Positions 61,485 through 64,000 of a stretch of DNA of 64,000 nucleotides are shown piece by piece. Both the position numbers and the translations under genes were made by a program. Positions within the stretch are counted from its first letter, which is position 1. Each line of letters starts with the position of its first letter. The stretch covers positions 5,710,864 through 5,774,863 of the forward strand of contig NC_133499.1 in assembly GCF_025370935.1 (NCBI RefSeq). Reading direction: 5' to 3'. The notes under the pieces were generated by a model. It saw nothing but the letters and a program-made list of their open reading frames with translations. It had not been told where the DNA came from and ran no database searches. This DNA is from Choristoneura fumiferana. Lineage: Eukaryota > Arthropoda > Insecta > Lepidoptera > Tortricidae.

Positions 61485-63228
61485 TTAGTATAATATTCAA
61501 TGCAGGGTTATTTTGTATGCTGACCACTGATTTCCACAGGTAGGCACAAAATTTTTGATCTAATGGTAATCAACTAGGCACAAAAATAATTCAACAGTAA
61601 TTACAGCAACACAGTCCGTGTCTAAAAGATCTGTGATTTTGTAGTATTGGAATAACACAAGTACTTCAAAACGACTTTTCCTTTTCAGTTCTACATCTAT
61701 GCCGATGAACCCGAAGAGGACTTATAGGTTTTAATTTAAATATTTGATAAACATTGATGTTCATAGTCTTTTATTTCAATGTGACATATCTATAAGCTGT
61801 AGTCCTACCTATCAGATAAAAAGCTATTTTTTAAATAAATTCGCCAACTACTAAGCAATATATATTACTTCTCAGAACCAACTATGCCGGAAACGGTATA
61901 GTTTTTATTTTTTGTCTTAATAATTACTAATTTTAAAGTAATTATATTTTTTCGTAACACCAGGAAAAAACTTCTTTTTTCAATAAATTAGGTAATTTCG
62001 TTCTTCTTTCATTTAATATTAAACATTAAAATCAGAGAACTAGTTTCACTTGAAGATTTCGTTGAAATTTATTTGTAAGAAAAGCGTGCACAATTAAACT
62101 TAAATATTTCGTGAAGTATGAAAGGTATCGGTGTCGGTTTTTTTTTATAATACTTGTTATTTACTCAGAAATAAATGTAAGTATGCATTAAACCATTCAT
62201 GTTGCATACAACATACAATGTTTTAAGCAATCAAGTAAAAACTACCAATAGGTAAGAAATAAAAACTTAAGATGGCGTTTTTTGGTAAAAGTTTTCAGTA
62301 AATATTATTTTAATATTTTTTTCTACATAATGAATTTTATGAGCTTTAATTTGGGATATTAAACATTTAAATCGGTTTATTAGTTTAGCTTGTAGAATTT
62401 ATTGAATTTTTTTAACGAAATTTGTGCTCACATTTAAACTTTCATATTTCGTGAAATATGATAGGTATCGGTGTCGAATTTTTTTTAAATACTTGTTATG
62501 TACTCAGTAATATGTATATGCATTAAACCATTCATGTTGCATACAGTTTTTATAAGCAATCAAATAAAAACTACCAATCAGGTAAGAAAAAAAAACTTGA
62601 GATGGTGTTTTTTGCCAAAAGTTTTCAGTAAATATTTTTTTATATTTTTTTATCAATAAAGAATGTTATGAGCTTTAATTTGGGATATTAAACATTGAAA
62701 TCGGTTTATTAGTTTAGCTCGTAGAATTTCTTGAAATATTTTTTAAAGAAATTTGTGCTCGCATTTAAACTTTCATATTTCGTTAAATATGATAGGTATC
62801 GGTGTCGGTTTTTTTAAAAATACTCGTTATGTACTCAGTAATATGTATATGCATTAAACCATTCATGTTGCATACAGTTTTTTTAAGCAGTCAAGTAAAA
62901 ACTACAAATCAGGTAAGAAAAAAAAACTTAAGATGGCATTTTTTGACAAAAGTTTTTTGTAAATATTTTTTTTGTATTTTTTTATAAGTAACGTATATAA
63001 TAGGCTCTCATTTGAGATATTAAACATTGAAATCGGTCTATTACTTTAGCTTGTAGAATTTTTTGAAATATTTTTTAAAGAAGTGGCGCCATCTCTGTTC
63101 CTAAGGGGTGAAACTTCCGCTGCTGCGAGTCAAATCACTCAGTTTAGCCTGTACTATCACTGTGCAAAGCGGCTTGCTTTCTTCACGAAGTGCAGCATCC
63201 GGCCAAAAAATGGCCTTAACAAGTATGA

Positions 63229-63304
63229 CCTGCTTCGAACTCTGTGTAATAAATAAAAATTCAAACCTTTTTTGAAATCAGTTTGTTAAAAATAAACTAA
63301 TTAT
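63229..63304. other. Sequence between palindrome and right terminal repeat
   Basis: AT-rich, no coding; probably the interior of the host TIR element. Confidence 0.4.
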
Positions 63305-63436
63305 TTGAAAAGTCGCTGAACTAATGTTGTTCACTTTGACGAGTACTATCCATGTTTTAATTATTTGCTCATATTACAGGCCACACTCTGTATAGTTACT
63401 ATCGAGGGAACTGAAACGCGTACCAGGGTAGGACCT

Positions 63437-64000
63437 TTTTAGAGTTCCGTAGCCAAAATGGCAAAAACGTACGTGGCAATAAAATAGTTTCGCATTTCTG
63501 TCTGTCTGTCTGTCTGTCCGTCCGTCCTTCCGCGGCTTTGCTCGGGACTATCAATGCTAGAAAGCTGTAATTTTGCACGAATATATAAGTAAACTATGGC
63601 GACAAAATGGTACAATAAGTAGCTATCTCTACCTACCATAGTAAAGTGGGGGTGATTTTTTTTCTCATCCAACTTTGTAGTGTGGGGTATCGTTGGATAG
63701 GTTTTTAAAACCATTAGGGTGTTGCTAAGACGATTTTTCGATTCAGTGATGTGTTTGCAAAATATTCACCTTTAAAGTGCAAATTTTCGTTATACTCGGG
63801 CGTCCCCCCCTCTAAAATCTTAACCGGTGTGTAGTAAGTATATCAAACTTACAAGGAAAACTATAACGGTTAAGTTTTCTTGAGAATTATTTGTAGTTTA
63901 AGAGTAAATAGCAGCCTAAGGTATAAAACCTAAACTTGGAATATTCCGTACAAAATACGAAATCCTTCGAAAAATATTAGCTTAATTATTTTTCGTAATG
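63437..64000 (+). repeat. Repeat family F, cut by the window end
   Basis: AGAGTTCCGTAGCCAAAATG at the start, (TCTG)n/(TCCG)n, GGACTATCAATGCTAGAAAG, running to TTTTTCGTAATG at the last base, just short of the inverted GGCTACGGAACC end seen in the copy at 5044-5653. Confidence 0.7.

Larger units (their letters stand above)
59250..63228. repeat. Giant palindrome, arms about 1.95 kb, 84-bp spacer
   Basis: Left arm 59250-61205 and right arm 61290-63228 are inverted near-copies along their whole length; for example GGAACAGAGATGGCGCCACT near 59370 and its complement near 63085. The spacer is 61206-61289. A few indels separate the arms (a novel 40-bp stretch near 61115-61165; a different edge near 63190-63215). 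Each arm contains three full tandem units of 331-333 bp plus a decayed fourth (TTCTACAAGC landmarks at 59412, 59745, 60076, 60416). This architecture resembles foldback elements. Confidence 0.9.
59185..63386. mobile_element. TIR element remnant carrying a 4-kb palindrome
   Basis: The left edge (59185-59235: ACGCCATCCTAGAATCCAAC, GACGTCGCCTGTCACGCTG) and right edge (63305-63386: AAGTCGCTGAACTAATGTTG to TATTACAGGCCAC) match, in the same order and orientation, two parts of the 34480-34812 MITE read in reverse. The palindrome lies between them. The left terminal repeat itself is not found, so the left end is lost or diverged. Confidence 0.6.

Overview
The window looks like a piece of a lepidopteran (moth or butterfly) nuclear genome. 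The evidence is: spliced genes with GT-AG introns; an AT-rich background packed with tRNA-derived SINEs; RTE-, Jockey- and CR1/L2-like LINE debris; a Penelope-like element with a GIY-YIG domain; Helitron-like ends; and many short inverted-repeat elements of kinds familiar from Lepidoptera. The species cannot be named from the sequence alone.

Only two host genes are supported, both on the + strand. (1) 2613-18629 holds the last seven exons of a medium-chain zinc alcohol/polyol dehydrogenase. The exon with the catalytic zinc cysteine lies left of the window. (2) 41645-54939 holds a complete six-exon secreted trypsin-like serine protease of 334 aa, with signal peptide, activation site, full catalytic triad and all five expected disulfide pairs. 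The two genes show no functional link.

Layout: 1-2612, inverted-repeat elements (one hAT-like with an 8-bp target duplication). 2613-18629, the dehydrogenase, with introns swollen by a Penelope-like fragment, a decayed Jockey-type LINE, SINEs and a hAT-like element. 18630-41640, no host gene; it contains a 5.4-kb LTR element with near-identical LTRs but no coding capacity, carrying a 36-copy minisatellite, then a 131-bp tandem repeat, Helitron-like ends, and a 1.67-kb hAT-like element that contains an RTE fragment. 41645-54939, the protease. 54940-64000, no host gene; a CR1/L2-like LINE 3' end and a 4-kb palindrome (arms about 1.95 kb, each with 333-bp internal tandem repeats and a cysteine-rich coding segment).

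Most notable for follow-up: the 59.25-63.23 kb palindrome and its nesting inside a TIR element also seen at 34.5 kb; the coding-free LTR element with its minisatellite; the Penelope fragment with inverted terminal repeats bearing hammerhead-like motifs; and three hAT-like insertions whose 8-bp target duplications can be read directly. Family names for repeats rest on recognised motifs, not on a database search.
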